Assembly (NCBI GenBank): GCA_023387235.1
Contig: JAEWIJ010000284.1
Span: 1 to 5,588 of the forward strand
Length of the DNA stretch: 5,588 nt
Source: Pseudomonadota bacterium
GTDB lineage: Bacteria; Pseudomonadota; Alphaproteobacteria; Rhizobiales; Hyphomicrobiaceae
Reading direction: 5' to 3'
Shown: in pieces, positions 1 through 5,361 of the stretch
How positions within the stretch are numbered: the stretch's first letter is position 1
Layout: every line of letters starts with the position of its first letter
The notes under the pieces: model-generated
The model's input: the letters and a program-made list of their open reading frames with translations, nothing else
The model's database searches: none
What the model was told of the DNA's origin: nothing
Program-made: the position numbers and the translations under genes

Positions 1-935
1 TTCGTGTACGGCTTCACGTAGTCCCACTGCACCTTGTCGTTCCGGATGCAGTAGTTGATCACGCCGAGCAGATAGGCGATGTCCGTTCCCTGCCGGATGG
101 GACAGTAGAAGTCAGCGACGGACGCCGACCGCGTGAAGCGCGGATCGACGACGATCAGCTTTGCGCCGCGACTATGCTTCGCCTCGGTGACCCACTTGAA
201 GCCGCACGGATGGGCTTCGGCGGCATTGCCGCCCATGATGACGACGAGATCGGTATTCTTGATGTCGGTCCAGGAGTTCGTCATTGCACCGCGACCGAAC
301 GTCGGGGCCAGACTGGCCACCGTCGGTCCGTGTCAAACGCGCGCTTGGTTGTCGAACGCCACGATTCCGGTCGAGCGGACGACCTTGTAGGTGGCCCACG
401 CCGTCTCGTTGGTTGTCGCCGATGCGGCAAGGAAGCCGGTCGAGGTCCAGCGGTTGACCGTAGTGCCCGCATCGTTTCTCTCGACGATATTCTTGTCGCG
501 GTCGTCCTTCATGAGGCGCGCGATGCGGTTCAGGGCATCATCCCAGGAAATGCGCTCGAACTTGTCCGATCCGGGCTTGCGCACCTGCGGATAGAGCGTG
601 CGCGTCTTCGAATGGACATAGTCGAGGAGGGCGGCGCCCTTGGGGCAGAGCGTGCCCCGGTTGGTCGGATGCTCGGTGTCACCCTCGATATGGAAGATGT
701 TCGCCTTCTCGCCCTTCGTCACGTCGCCGCGCGAATACATGATGATGCCGCACGCGACGGAGCAGTACGTGCAGGTGTTCCGAGTTTCCGTGGCTTTCGA
801 GAGCTTGAAGTTCTTGACGCGGGCCGCTACTTCCGCCTCCGCATCGCCATAACCGAACGCCGTGATCGACGTTGCCGCGGCTACGCCGCCACCCGCCAGC
901 TGCAAGAAGCGCCGGCGCGAGACCTGGATGTTCAT
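1..935 (-). CDS. fdnG: Formate dehydrogenase-N/O alpha subunit, selenocysteine-containing, 3' end outside the window
   Basis: Catalytic subunit of the membrane-bound, periplasm-facing formate dehydrogenase. It oxidises formate to CO2 and passes electrons through an iron-sulfur beta subunit and a cytochrome b gamma subunit to quinone. Seen: 311 codons of a protein usually about 1015 residues long. A Tat signal starts at residue 5 (SRRRFLQL, then an Ala/Gly-rich stretch). The cluster cysteines are C55, C58, C62 and C97, followed by the conserved K99. Codon 201 is TGA within DNQARV-U-HGPTVASL, which matches the E. coli FdnG selenocysteine site; H202 follows. The frame stays open past TGA to the window edge with family sequence (GRGAMTNSW, MGGNAAEAHP, VVDPRFTR). 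The ATG at 935 is chosen for its GGAGG seven bases upstream and because it begins the Tat peptide; the frame is open further upstream but lacks family sequence. Beta and gamma subunits, and sel genes, would be expected further left. FdnG and FdoG cannot be told apart. Confidence 0.96.
294..327 (-). promoter_or_regulatory. Bacterial SECIS element (SelB-binding mRNA hairpin) in fdnG
   Basis: Read on the minus strand, the segment just after the UGA folds into a stepped hairpin: outer ACCGA/UCGGU, then CGG/CCG, then a bulged U at 319, then GGCCA/UGGCC, capped by GUC. The only other irregularity is an unpaired ACGU on the 3' side at 302-299. Numbering from the U of UGA, the bulged U is nucleotide 17 and the loop G and U are 23 and 24. 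These are the positions contacted by SelB in the E. coli fdhF SECIS. The element is translated as part of the protein, as is usual in bacteria. Confidence 0.92.
333..335 (-). other. In-frame UGA selenocysteine codon (codon 201 of fdnG)
   Basis: The minus-strand TGA lies between GCG CGC GTT (A-R-V) and CAC GGA CCG (H-G-P). This is the exact context of selenocysteine in E. coli FdnG. The same frame continues without a stop and with conserved family sequence for 110 more codons to the window edge. Gene callers using the standard code would split the gene here. Read as Sec, the residue is the selenium ligand to the Mo/W-bis-MGD centre. Confidence 0.96.
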
Positions 936-950
936 TCCGGAGCCTCCGGA
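936..950 (-). promoter_or_regulatory. Shine-Dalgarno of fdnG inside a small hairpin
   Basis: On the minus strand, TCCGGAGGCTCCGGA directly precedes the start codon. The GGAGG at 947-943 is a near-perfect ribosome binding site, seven bases from the ATG, and it decides the start. The two TCCGGA hexamers (950-945 and 941-936) can pair over six base pairs with a three-base loop. That would hide half of the GGAGG. Whether the hairpin forms or regulates is inference. Confidence 0.6.
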
Positions 951-1058
951 TAAATTTGTTACCTTGGCGTGGAACCTCCCACGAGCGCCTTCTGTTCCCG
1001 GATCGGATGCCGCTGATCGCGAGCGCGTGCGATTGGCGTTCACTTTGTGGTGATGCTG
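951..1058. promoter_or_regulatory. Divergent intergenic region between fdnG and the small secreted-protein gene
   Basis: This short region must hold the fdnG promoter, and probably that of the plus-strand gene. The only AT-rich patch is at 951-964 (TAACAAATTTATCC on the minus strand), a possible -10 area for fdnG. I find no clear sigma-70 pair, no sigma-54 GG-N10-GC element and no TTGAT-N4-ATCAA FNR box. A GGTGAT at 1049-1054 serves as a ribosome binding site for the plus-strand ATG at 1059. Confidence 0.4.
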
Positions 1059-1409
1059 ATGGTCTCTAGTCCACGCAAGGCGACGTTGGTCGCGCTTCTC
1101 GTAACGGCGCTGGTCGCGGCTTCGGCCCTCGTCGAGGCCCAGACGCCTCCCGGTGCCAGGCCTGATTGCGCCCCGTCGCAATCGGGCGGCTCATCGACCC
1201 CGGTCGAGAACAGCGCGGCGGGCGGCAGCAAGAACATGGGCGCCACCGGTTGGTCCGGCGGCGGGCTCGGTGGCTCGCACAATTACACGTCGCAGGATGG
1301 TGCCGCGTCCCGGTCGCGCATGATCCAGCCCGAGCTCGCAAGGGGGCTCGATCCGACCAAGTCGCAGCCGAGGCGCACGGCGAGTTCCGAGGAGTGCGTG
1401 AGGAAATAG
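1059..1409 (+). CDS. Small exported Gly/Ser-rich protein, function unknown
   Basis: 116 residues. Residues 1-7 include a basic start (MVSSPRK). A hydrophobic Ala/Leu/Val stretch follows to about residue 27, ending VEA before QTPP, so a Sec signal peptide cleaved after A28 or nearby is likely. The mature part is low-complexity, rich in Gly, Ser, Pro and charged residues, with the segment NMGATGWSGGGLGGSH and a later QPELARGLDPTK. It has two cysteines, one near the mature N-terminus and one four residues from the end, which could form a disulfide. No enzymatic motif is visible. Similar short secreted proteins with an NxGxTGWxGG-like segment occur, to my recollection, in Bradyrhizobium relatives. 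The start at 1059 is chosen for the GGTGAT eight bases upstream; in-frame GTG 1047, GTG 1050 and ATG 1053 are alternatives. It is divergent from fdnG and separated from fabI by 257 bases, so probably a single-gene unit. A role with formate dehydrogenase is not supported. Confidence 0.65.
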   Translation: MVSSPRKATLVALLVTALVAASALVEAQTPPGARPDCAPSQSGGSSTPVENSAAGGSKNMGATGWSGGGLGGSHNYTSQDGAASRSRMIQPELARGLDPTKSQPRRTASSEECVRK

Positions 1410-1427
1410 AGCGCTCCCGAGTTTTTT
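1391..1427 (+). terminator. Possible weak terminator of the small secreted-protein gene
   Basis: GGAGTGC (1391-1397) can pair with GCGCTCC (1411-1417) with one G-T wobble, across a 13-base loop that includes the TAG stop. Six T's follow at 1422-1427. The four-base gap between stem and T-run and the overlap with coding sequence make it a marginal call. Confidence 0.3.
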
Positions 1428-1666
1428 CGAACTGCCGCGATTGGTGCGATATGAGCAGATGTCCAATCGTCGGTGTCCCGCAGTAGCAATGGAACGGCGG
1501 ACCGTCGCCGTGAATTGATGCGGTAAGGTGGGCGCATAGCGCGGTGCCGTCCGGGTCACTGGACCGGCGCGAGCTTTTGTGTAGGATCACACCGAATTTC
1601 GGCCCGGGTCACCGGGGCCCGACGCTAGGCCCATGTAGCAGCGGCATTTTCGGGGGCAAGGGAGAG
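1428..1666 (+). promoter_or_regulatory. fabI upstream region with two dyads
   Basis: No gene is seen here. Two structures stand out. The first is GTGT-AGGATC-ACAC at 1579-1592, which could be an operator half-site pair. The second is a GC-rich hairpin at 1601-1619, GGCCCGG / CCGGGGCC around GTCA with one bulged G, in what would be the fabI leader. No convincing -35/-10 pair was identified. The ribosome binding site is AAGGGAG at 1658-1664. Regulation of fabI from these dyads is inference. Confidence 0.3.
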
Positions 1667-2515
1667 ATGGCAACTGCAGGTGGCGATGGGGCGAGGCCGG
1701 GCGCGGGGCTGATGGCCGGCAAGCGTGGGCTCATCATGGGGCTCGCGAACAGCCGCTCGATCGCCTGGGGCATATCGAAGGCCTGCGCGGCCGAGGGCGC
1801 CGAGCTCGCCTTTACCTTCCAGGGTGATGCGCTAAAGAAGCGCGTGGAGCCGCTCGCTGCCGAAGTGGGCTCGAAGATCGTCCTTCCCTGCGACGTGACG
1901 GACTACGCTTCCGTCGATGCCGTCTTCGAGGCGCTGAAGGCCGAATGGGGCCGGCTCGACTTCCTCGTCCATGCGATCGCGTTCTCGGACAAGGCGGAGC
2001 TCGACGGTCGCTACGTCGACACGAGCGAGCGCAATTTCGTCCAGTCCATGCTGATCTCCTGCTACTCCTTCACGGCGCTCGCCCAGCGGGCCGAGAAGCT
2101 GATGACCGATGGCGGCTCGATGCTCACGCTGACCTATTACGGCGCCGAGAAGGTCATGCCGCACTACAACGTCATGGGTGTCGCCAAGGCCGCGCTCGAG
2201 GCGAGCGTGCGTTATCTGGCCGCCGACCTCGGCAAGCAGGGCATTCGCGTCAATGCGATCTCGGCGGGCCCGATCAAGACGCTCGCGGCCTCCGGCATCG
2301 CCGACTTCCGCTACATCCTCCGCTGGAACGAGTACAACTCGGCGCTCCGTCGCAACGTGACCATCGAGGAGGTCGGCGGCTCGGCCCTGTACCTGCTCTC
2401 CGATCTCGGCCGCGCGGTCACCGGCGAGATTCATCACGTCGATTCCGGCTATCACATCCAGGGCATGAAGAATGAGGATGCGCCCGACATCTCCGTCGTG
2501 AAGGGCGAAGGCTGA
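1667..2515 (+). CDS. fabI: Enoyl-[acyl-carrier-protein] reductase, FabI type (NADH)
   Basis: Cytoplasmic SDR-fold enzyme that reduces trans-2-enoyl-ACP to acyl-ACP in the last step of each fatty acid elongation cycle. 282 residues; E. coli FabI has 262, and the difference is mostly a 15-residue Gly/Ala-rich N-terminal extension. The nucleotide-binding segment GLANSRSIAWGI begins near residue 27. The catalytic set is Y157 (equivalent of E. coli Y146), Y167 (Y156) and K174 (K163), in YYGAEKVMPHYNVMGVAK. The substrate-loop region RTLAASGI-like (KTLAASGIADFRYIL) is intact. The residue matching E. coli G93, a site of triclosan and diazaborine resistance mutations, is alanine (A105, HAIAF). ATG 1667 is chosen because AAGGGAG lies just upstream; ATG 1712, which begins MAGKRGLIMG, is the main alternative and would give 267 residues. 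First gene of the probable operon with arfB and the two peptidases. Confidence 0.97.
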   Translation: MATAGGDGARPGAGLMAGKRGLIMGLANSRSIAWGISKACAAEGAELAFTFQGDALKKRVEPLAAEVGSKIVLPCDVTDYASVDAVFEALKAEWGRLDFLVHAIAFSDKAELDGRYVDTSERNFVQSMLISCYSFTALAQRAEKLMTDGGSMLTLTYYGAEKVMPHYNVMGVAKAALEASVRYLAADLGKQGIRVNAISAGPIKTLAASGIADFRYILRWNEYNSALRRNVTIEEVGGSALYLLSDLGRAVTGEIHHVDSGYHIQGMKNEDAPDISVVKGEG

Positions 2516-2539
2516 GCGGCATTCGCGACAGGCTGACAG

Positions 2540-2983
2540 ATGAGCGAGGGGCACCACGAGGGCTTGCGCGTCGACGCTCGCATCCACATTCCGGAAGCCG
2601 AGCTGAGCGAGAGCTTCATGCGTGCCTCGGGACCGGGCGGCCAGAACGTCAATAAGGTCGCGACGGCTGTGGAGCTTCGCTTCGACGTGCGCGGGAGCCC
2701 GAGTTTGGCGCCACCCGTGCGCCGGCGTCTCGAGCGTCTCGCCGGGCGCCGTCTCACCAAAGATGGCATTCTCGTCATCCGCGCCGACCGTTTCCGCACG
2801 CAGGACATGAACCGCAGCGAAGCGCGTGAGCGCCTTGCCGATCTCATCCGAGAGGCGGCGACGCCTCCGAAGCCGCGCATCAAGACCAAGCCGACCAAGG
2901 CGAGCCGTGAGCGCCGCCTCAAGAGCAAGGGCGAGCGCGGCGAGGTGAAGCGCGGGCGCCAGAAGCGCATTTCTTTCGACTGA
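2540..2983 (+). CDS. arfB: Alternative ribosome-rescue factor B, peptidyl-tRNA hydrolase with GGQ motif
   Basis: ArfB (YaeJ/ICT1 family) enters the A site of ribosomes stalled on mRNA lacking a stop codon and hydrolyses the peptidyl-tRNA. Seen: 147 residues (E. coli 140). The release-factor-like catalytic domain carries SGPGGQNVNK with the GGQ at residues 33-35. The C-terminal tail from about residue 108 is lysine/arginine-rich (PTKASRERRLKSKGERG); in the family this tail binds the empty mRNA channel. There is no codon-recognition domain, which separates it from RF1/RF2. The start is set by the ATG 24 bases after fabI; its ribosome binding site is weak (CAGG at 2529-2532), so it may depend on translation of fabI. 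Its stop overlaps the ATG of the next gene by one base (TGATG). In organisms with tmRNA this is a back-up pathway; whether tmRNA exists here cannot be seen. Confidence 0.94.
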   Translation: MSEGHHEGLRVDARIHIPEAELSESFMRASGPGGQNVNKVATAVELRFDVRGSPSLAPPVRRRLERLAGRRLTKDGILVIRADRFRTQDMNRSEARERLADLIREAATPPKPRIKTKPTKASRERRLKSKGERGEVKRGRQKRISFD

Positions 2984-4446
2984 TGTCATCGGCCCCGTGG
3001 GGCCCGCAGAGTGGGGACGACATGATGATCTCGGACCGGCGGCCGGATGAGGTGCTGATCGCGCCGGGCGCCGACGTGACAGGCATTCCGATCTGGCTTG
3101 CGGCGCAGGGCGAGTGGAAGAAGACCCTGGGGCAGTTGCCGAGCGCGCAGATTGCGTGGCTCGAAGCCAATGGCTTCGACGGTGCCGCGCGCAAGTTCGT
3201 CGTGCTGCCCGGTCCTGACGGCGCGATCGACGGCGTGGTGCTCGGCATCGGCACTGCCGACGGCGCCAATGCGAGTATTGGCGCGGCGGCGCTCATCGGC
3301 ACGCTGCCGCCGGTGCTGCCATCCGGCACGTATCGCCTCGGCGATCCGGCGATGTGCGATCCGACCATGGCCGTCATCGCCTGGGGGCTCGGCGCTTATG
3401 CCTTCCGCCGATACAAGGCGAACGGCTTGCGCAAAGGGCCCGCGCTCGTCATGCCCGAGACGGCTGACGCAAAGCAGGCCATGGCCGCCGTCGAAGGCGT
3501 GTGGCTCGGCCGCGACCTGATCAACACGCCGGCCAACGACATGGGCCCGGCAGAGCTGGAGATCGCCGCGCGCGCGCTCGGGGCGCGGCATGATGCGTCG
3601 GTCGAGGCCGTGATCGGCGATGATCTTGTCGAGAAGAATTTCCCGCTCATCCATGCCGTCGGTCGCGCGAGCGGGCGCCCGCCGCGCCTCATCGACTTCA
3701 CCTGGGGCCGCGACGATGCCGTGAAGATCACGCTCATCGGCAAGGGCATCTGCTTCGATACGGGCGGGCTCGATATCAAGAGCGCGAGCGGCATGCTGCT
3801 CATGAAGAAGGACATGGGCGGTGCCGCGGCCGCACTGGCGCTCGCGCATATGATCATGAGCGCCGAGCTCGACGTGCGCCTGCGCGTGCTCATTCCGGCA
3901 GCGGAGAACGCCATTGCGGGCTCGTCCTTCCGGCCGAGCGACGTCATCCGCTCGCGCGCCGGCATGACCGTCGAAATCGGCAATACGGATGCGGAAGGCC
4001 GTCTCGTGCTCGCCGATGCGCTCTCGCTCGCCGACGAGGAGGCGCCCGACTATCTCTTCACGTTCGCGACGCTGACGGGTGCAGCGCGCGTGGCGCTCGG
4101 ACCCGACCTGCCGCCATTCTTCTGCGACGACGAAAGTCTCGCGAGCGAGATCGGCGCGGCCGGAATGGCGGTCGCCGATCCCGTGTGGCGTCTGCCGCTG
4201 ACCACGCCCTACGAGTCCTGGCTCGAGAGCAACGTCGCCGATATGAACAACGTCGCCGAGGGCGGTTTCGCGGGCGCCATCGTTGCGGCGATCTTCCTCA
4301 AGCGTTTCGTGAAGCAGGCGCGGGCCTTCGCGCATTTCGACATTTATGGCTGGCGTCCTTCTCCGCGCGCGCTGGGCCCCAAGGGCGGCGAGCCTCAGGC
4401 CGCGCGCGCCATGTTCGAGGTCGTCCGCCGCATCGCGGGCGGCTGA
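2983..4446 (+). CDS. Leucyl aminopeptidase family protein (peptidase M17)
   Basis: Cytoplasmic two-metal aminopeptidase that removes N-terminal residues from peptides, normally as a hexamer. 487 residues, close to E. coli PepA (503). The C-terminal catalytic domain is complete: K254 and D259 (GKGICFDTGGL), K266 (IKSASGM), D277 (MKKDMGG), D336 and E338 with R340 (NTDAEGRLVLAD). All sit at a constant offset of 16 from the E. coli PepA residues K270, D275, K282, D293, D352, E354 and R356. NTPANDMGP begins near residue 181. The N-terminal domain (about 1-160) is poorly conserved, as usual. HFDIYGWRPSPR near the end replaces the HLDIAGTAW-like segment of PepA, typical of the shorter alphaproteobacterial subfamily, so pepA is not assigned. 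ATG 2983 overlaps the arfB stop, implying coupling; ATG 3022 or 3025, behind GGGGA at 3013-3017, are credible alternatives. The next gene starts 11 bases downstream. Confidence 0.93.
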   Translation: MSSAPWGPQSGDDMMISDRRPDEVLIAPGADVTGIPIWLAAQGEWKKTLGQLPSAQIAWLEANGFDGAARKFVVLPGPDGAIDGVVLGIGTADGANASIGAAALIGTLPPVLPSGTYRLGDPAMCDPTMAVIAWGLGAYAFRRYKANGLRKGPALVMPETADAKQAMAAVEGVWLGRDLINTPANDMGPAELEIAARALGARHDASVEAVIGDDLVEKNFPLIHAVGRASGRPPRLIDFTWGRDDAVKITLIGKGICFDTGGLDIKSASGMLLMKKDMGGAAAALALAHMIMSAELDVRLRVLIPAAENAIAGSSFRPSDVIRSRAGMTVEIGNTDAEGRLVLADALSLADEEAPDYLFTFATLTGAARVALGPDLPPFFCDDESLASEIGAAGMAVADPVWRLPLTTPYESWLESNVADMNNVAEGGFAGAIVAAIFLKRFVKQARAFAHFDIYGWRPSPRALGPKGGEPQAARAMFEVVRRIAGG

Positions 4447-4450
4447 GAGG
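4445..4450 (+). promoter_or_regulatory. Ribosome binding site of the NlpC/P60 gene overlapping the upstream stop codon
   Basis: GAGAGG shares its first two bases with the TGA of the M17 gene and lies seven bases before ATG 4458. It settles the start against the longer open frame that continues upstream inside the M17 gene, and it points to co-translation of the two peptidases. Confidence 0.65.
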
Positions 4451-4457
4451 CACACGC

Positions 4458-5300
4458 ATGGACAAAGCCCCGCTCGATCCGCGCCGGAATGCCTTTCGCG
4501 ATGATCTGGCAGACGCGCGCCTGCAGGGGCAGCTTGCAGCGCCGCGCTTTGTCGAGGGGCGGCCGGGACAGGTGCGCGTCGCAATCGCGCCCGTGTTCGG
4601 CACGCCCGATGCCGGCACCGCGCTGACGACGCAGCTCATCTTCGGCGAGAGCGTCCGCGTGTTCGAGGAGAAGGATGGCTGGGCGTGGCTGCAGGGCGAG
4701 GCCGATGGCTATGTCGGCTATGCGGCGGCGGCCGCGATCGGTTACGAGATCAGCGCGCCCACGCATCGGCTGTCGGCGCTTTCGTCACCGGCCCTCGCGC
4801 GACCGGAGCTGAAGTCGGTGCCGCTCGTCGATCTGCCCATGGGCGCGCGTCTCAAGGTCGAGCGCGAGGAGAACGGTTTTGCCGTGCTGGCGATCGGCGC
4901 CTTTGTGCCGATGCAGCATCTCGCCCTGATCGATACGCGCGTTGCGGATTTCGTTGCGGTCGCGGAGCAGTTCATCGGCACGCCCTATCTGTGGGGCGGG
5001 CGGACGCGCGCGGGGATCGACTGCTCGGGGCTTGTGCAGATCGCCATGCAGGCGGCGGGCGTTTCGGCGCCGCGCGACAGCGACATGCAACTTGCGGATA
5101 TCGGCAGCGCGGTCGAGATCGGGAAGTTGCGTCGCGGCGATCTCGTGTTCTGGCGCGGGCATGTCGGCATCATGACGGATGCGGCGCACATGCTGCACGC
5201 GAATGCCTTTCACATGCGCGTCGTCGTCGAGCCGCTCGCGGAAGCGGTCGCGCGCATCAAGGCTGCGGGCAGCGTAGTCATCGGCGTGCGGCGTGCGTAG
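4458..5300 (+). CDS. NlpC/P60 (C40) cysteine peptidase with two N-terminal SH3-like domains
   Basis: Predicted peptidoglycan-peptide endopeptidase; family members cut the gamma-D-Glu to diamino acid bond. 280 residues. A short N-terminal arm is followed by a bacterial SH3-like domain at about 36-95 (ending DGWAWLQGEADGYVGY), a second SH3-like region at about 100-160, and the NlpC/P60 domain from about 162 to the end. The catalytic cysteine is C189 in GIDCSGLV, the histidine H235 in RGHVGIM, and the third polar residue probably H247 in MLHANAF. YLWGG just ahead is typical. No signal peptide or membrane segment is visible, so it probably acts in the cytoplasm, like B. subtilis YkfC, which has the same SH3-SH3-NlpC order and cleaves murein peptides bearing free N-terminal L-Ala. 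Its position next to an aminopeptidase fits peptide recycling, but that role is inferred. A terminator follows 25 bases after the stop, making this the last gene of the unit. Confidence 0.92.
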   Translation: MDKAPLDPRRNAFRDDLADARLQGQLAAPRFVEGRPGQVRVAIAPVFGTPDAGTALTTQLIFGESVRVFEEKDGWAWLQGEADGYVGYAAAAAIGYEISAPTHRLSALSSPALARPELKSVPLVDLPMGARLKVEREENGFAVLAIGAFVPMQHLALIDTRVADFVAVAEQFIGTPYLWGGRTRAGIDCSGLVQIAMQAAGVSAPRDSDMQLADIGSAVEIGKLRRGDLVFWRGHVGIMTDAAHMLHANAFHMRVVVEPLAEAVARIKAAGSVVIGVRRA

Positions 5301-5325
5301 GGTGGCGGCGCAAGCGGCGACTTGT

Positions 5326-5361
5326 CCCTTCTCCCCGTTCTTCACGGGGAGAAGGGATTTT
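5326..5361 (+). terminator. Intrinsic terminator of the fabI-arfB-M17-C40 unit
   Basis: A perfect 13-bp stem (5326-5338 with 5344-5356, CCCTTCTCCCCGT / ACGGGGAGAAGGG), extendable by a T-A pair, closes a five-base loop TCTTC. TTTT at 5358-5361 follows. It lies 25 bases after the stop of the C40 gene. On the minus strand the hairpin is followed by GACAAG, with no U-run, so it should work mainly for plus-strand transcription. Similar CCTTCTCCCC-type palindromes are, to my recollection, common between genes in Hyphomicrobiales, so this may also be a copy of a dispersed repeat. Confidence 0.85.

Noticed and set aside
333..335. TGA as a nonsense mutation making fdnG a pseudogene
   Set aside because: The position is the family's selenocysteine site, a matching SECIS hairpin follows, and the downstream frame is intact and conserved.
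174..953. Long plus-strand open frame opposite fdnG (259 residues)
   Set aside because: It lies entirely antisense to the formate dehydrogenase gene, which has clear family motifs, and its composition (Arg/Ala/Gly-rich, no motif) is that of a complementary-frame shadow in high-GC DNA.
951..1058. FNR box or sigma-54 promoter for formate dehydrogenase
   Set aside because: Neither TTGAT-N4-ATCAA nor a correctly spaced GG...GC pair is present on either strand; TTGGCGTGG only resembles part of a -24 element.
1544..1666. Upstream ATG adding 41 residues to FabI
   Set aside because: The added residues show no FabI similarity and contain the GC hairpin; ATG 1667 has a ribosome binding site and gives a family-like length.
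1410..1666. Possible RNA gene between the small secreted-protein gene and fabI
   Set aside because: No tRNA cloverleaf or known riboswitch core could be seen; only two short dyads are present.
1832..2989. Minus-strand open frame of 385 residues across fabI and arfB
   Set aside because: It is antisense to two well-identified genes and has no recognisable motif.
4185..4457. 91-residue N-terminal extension of the NlpC/P60 protein
   Set aside because: It would lie inside the M17 gene in another frame. The ATG at 4458 has a good ribosome binding site and begins family-like sequence.
2986..4584. Minus-strand open frame of 532 residues opposite the M17 gene
   Set aside because: It mirrors the M17 coding frame, is rich in Arg, His and Ala, and has no domain; the plus strand carries every catalytic residue of a known family.
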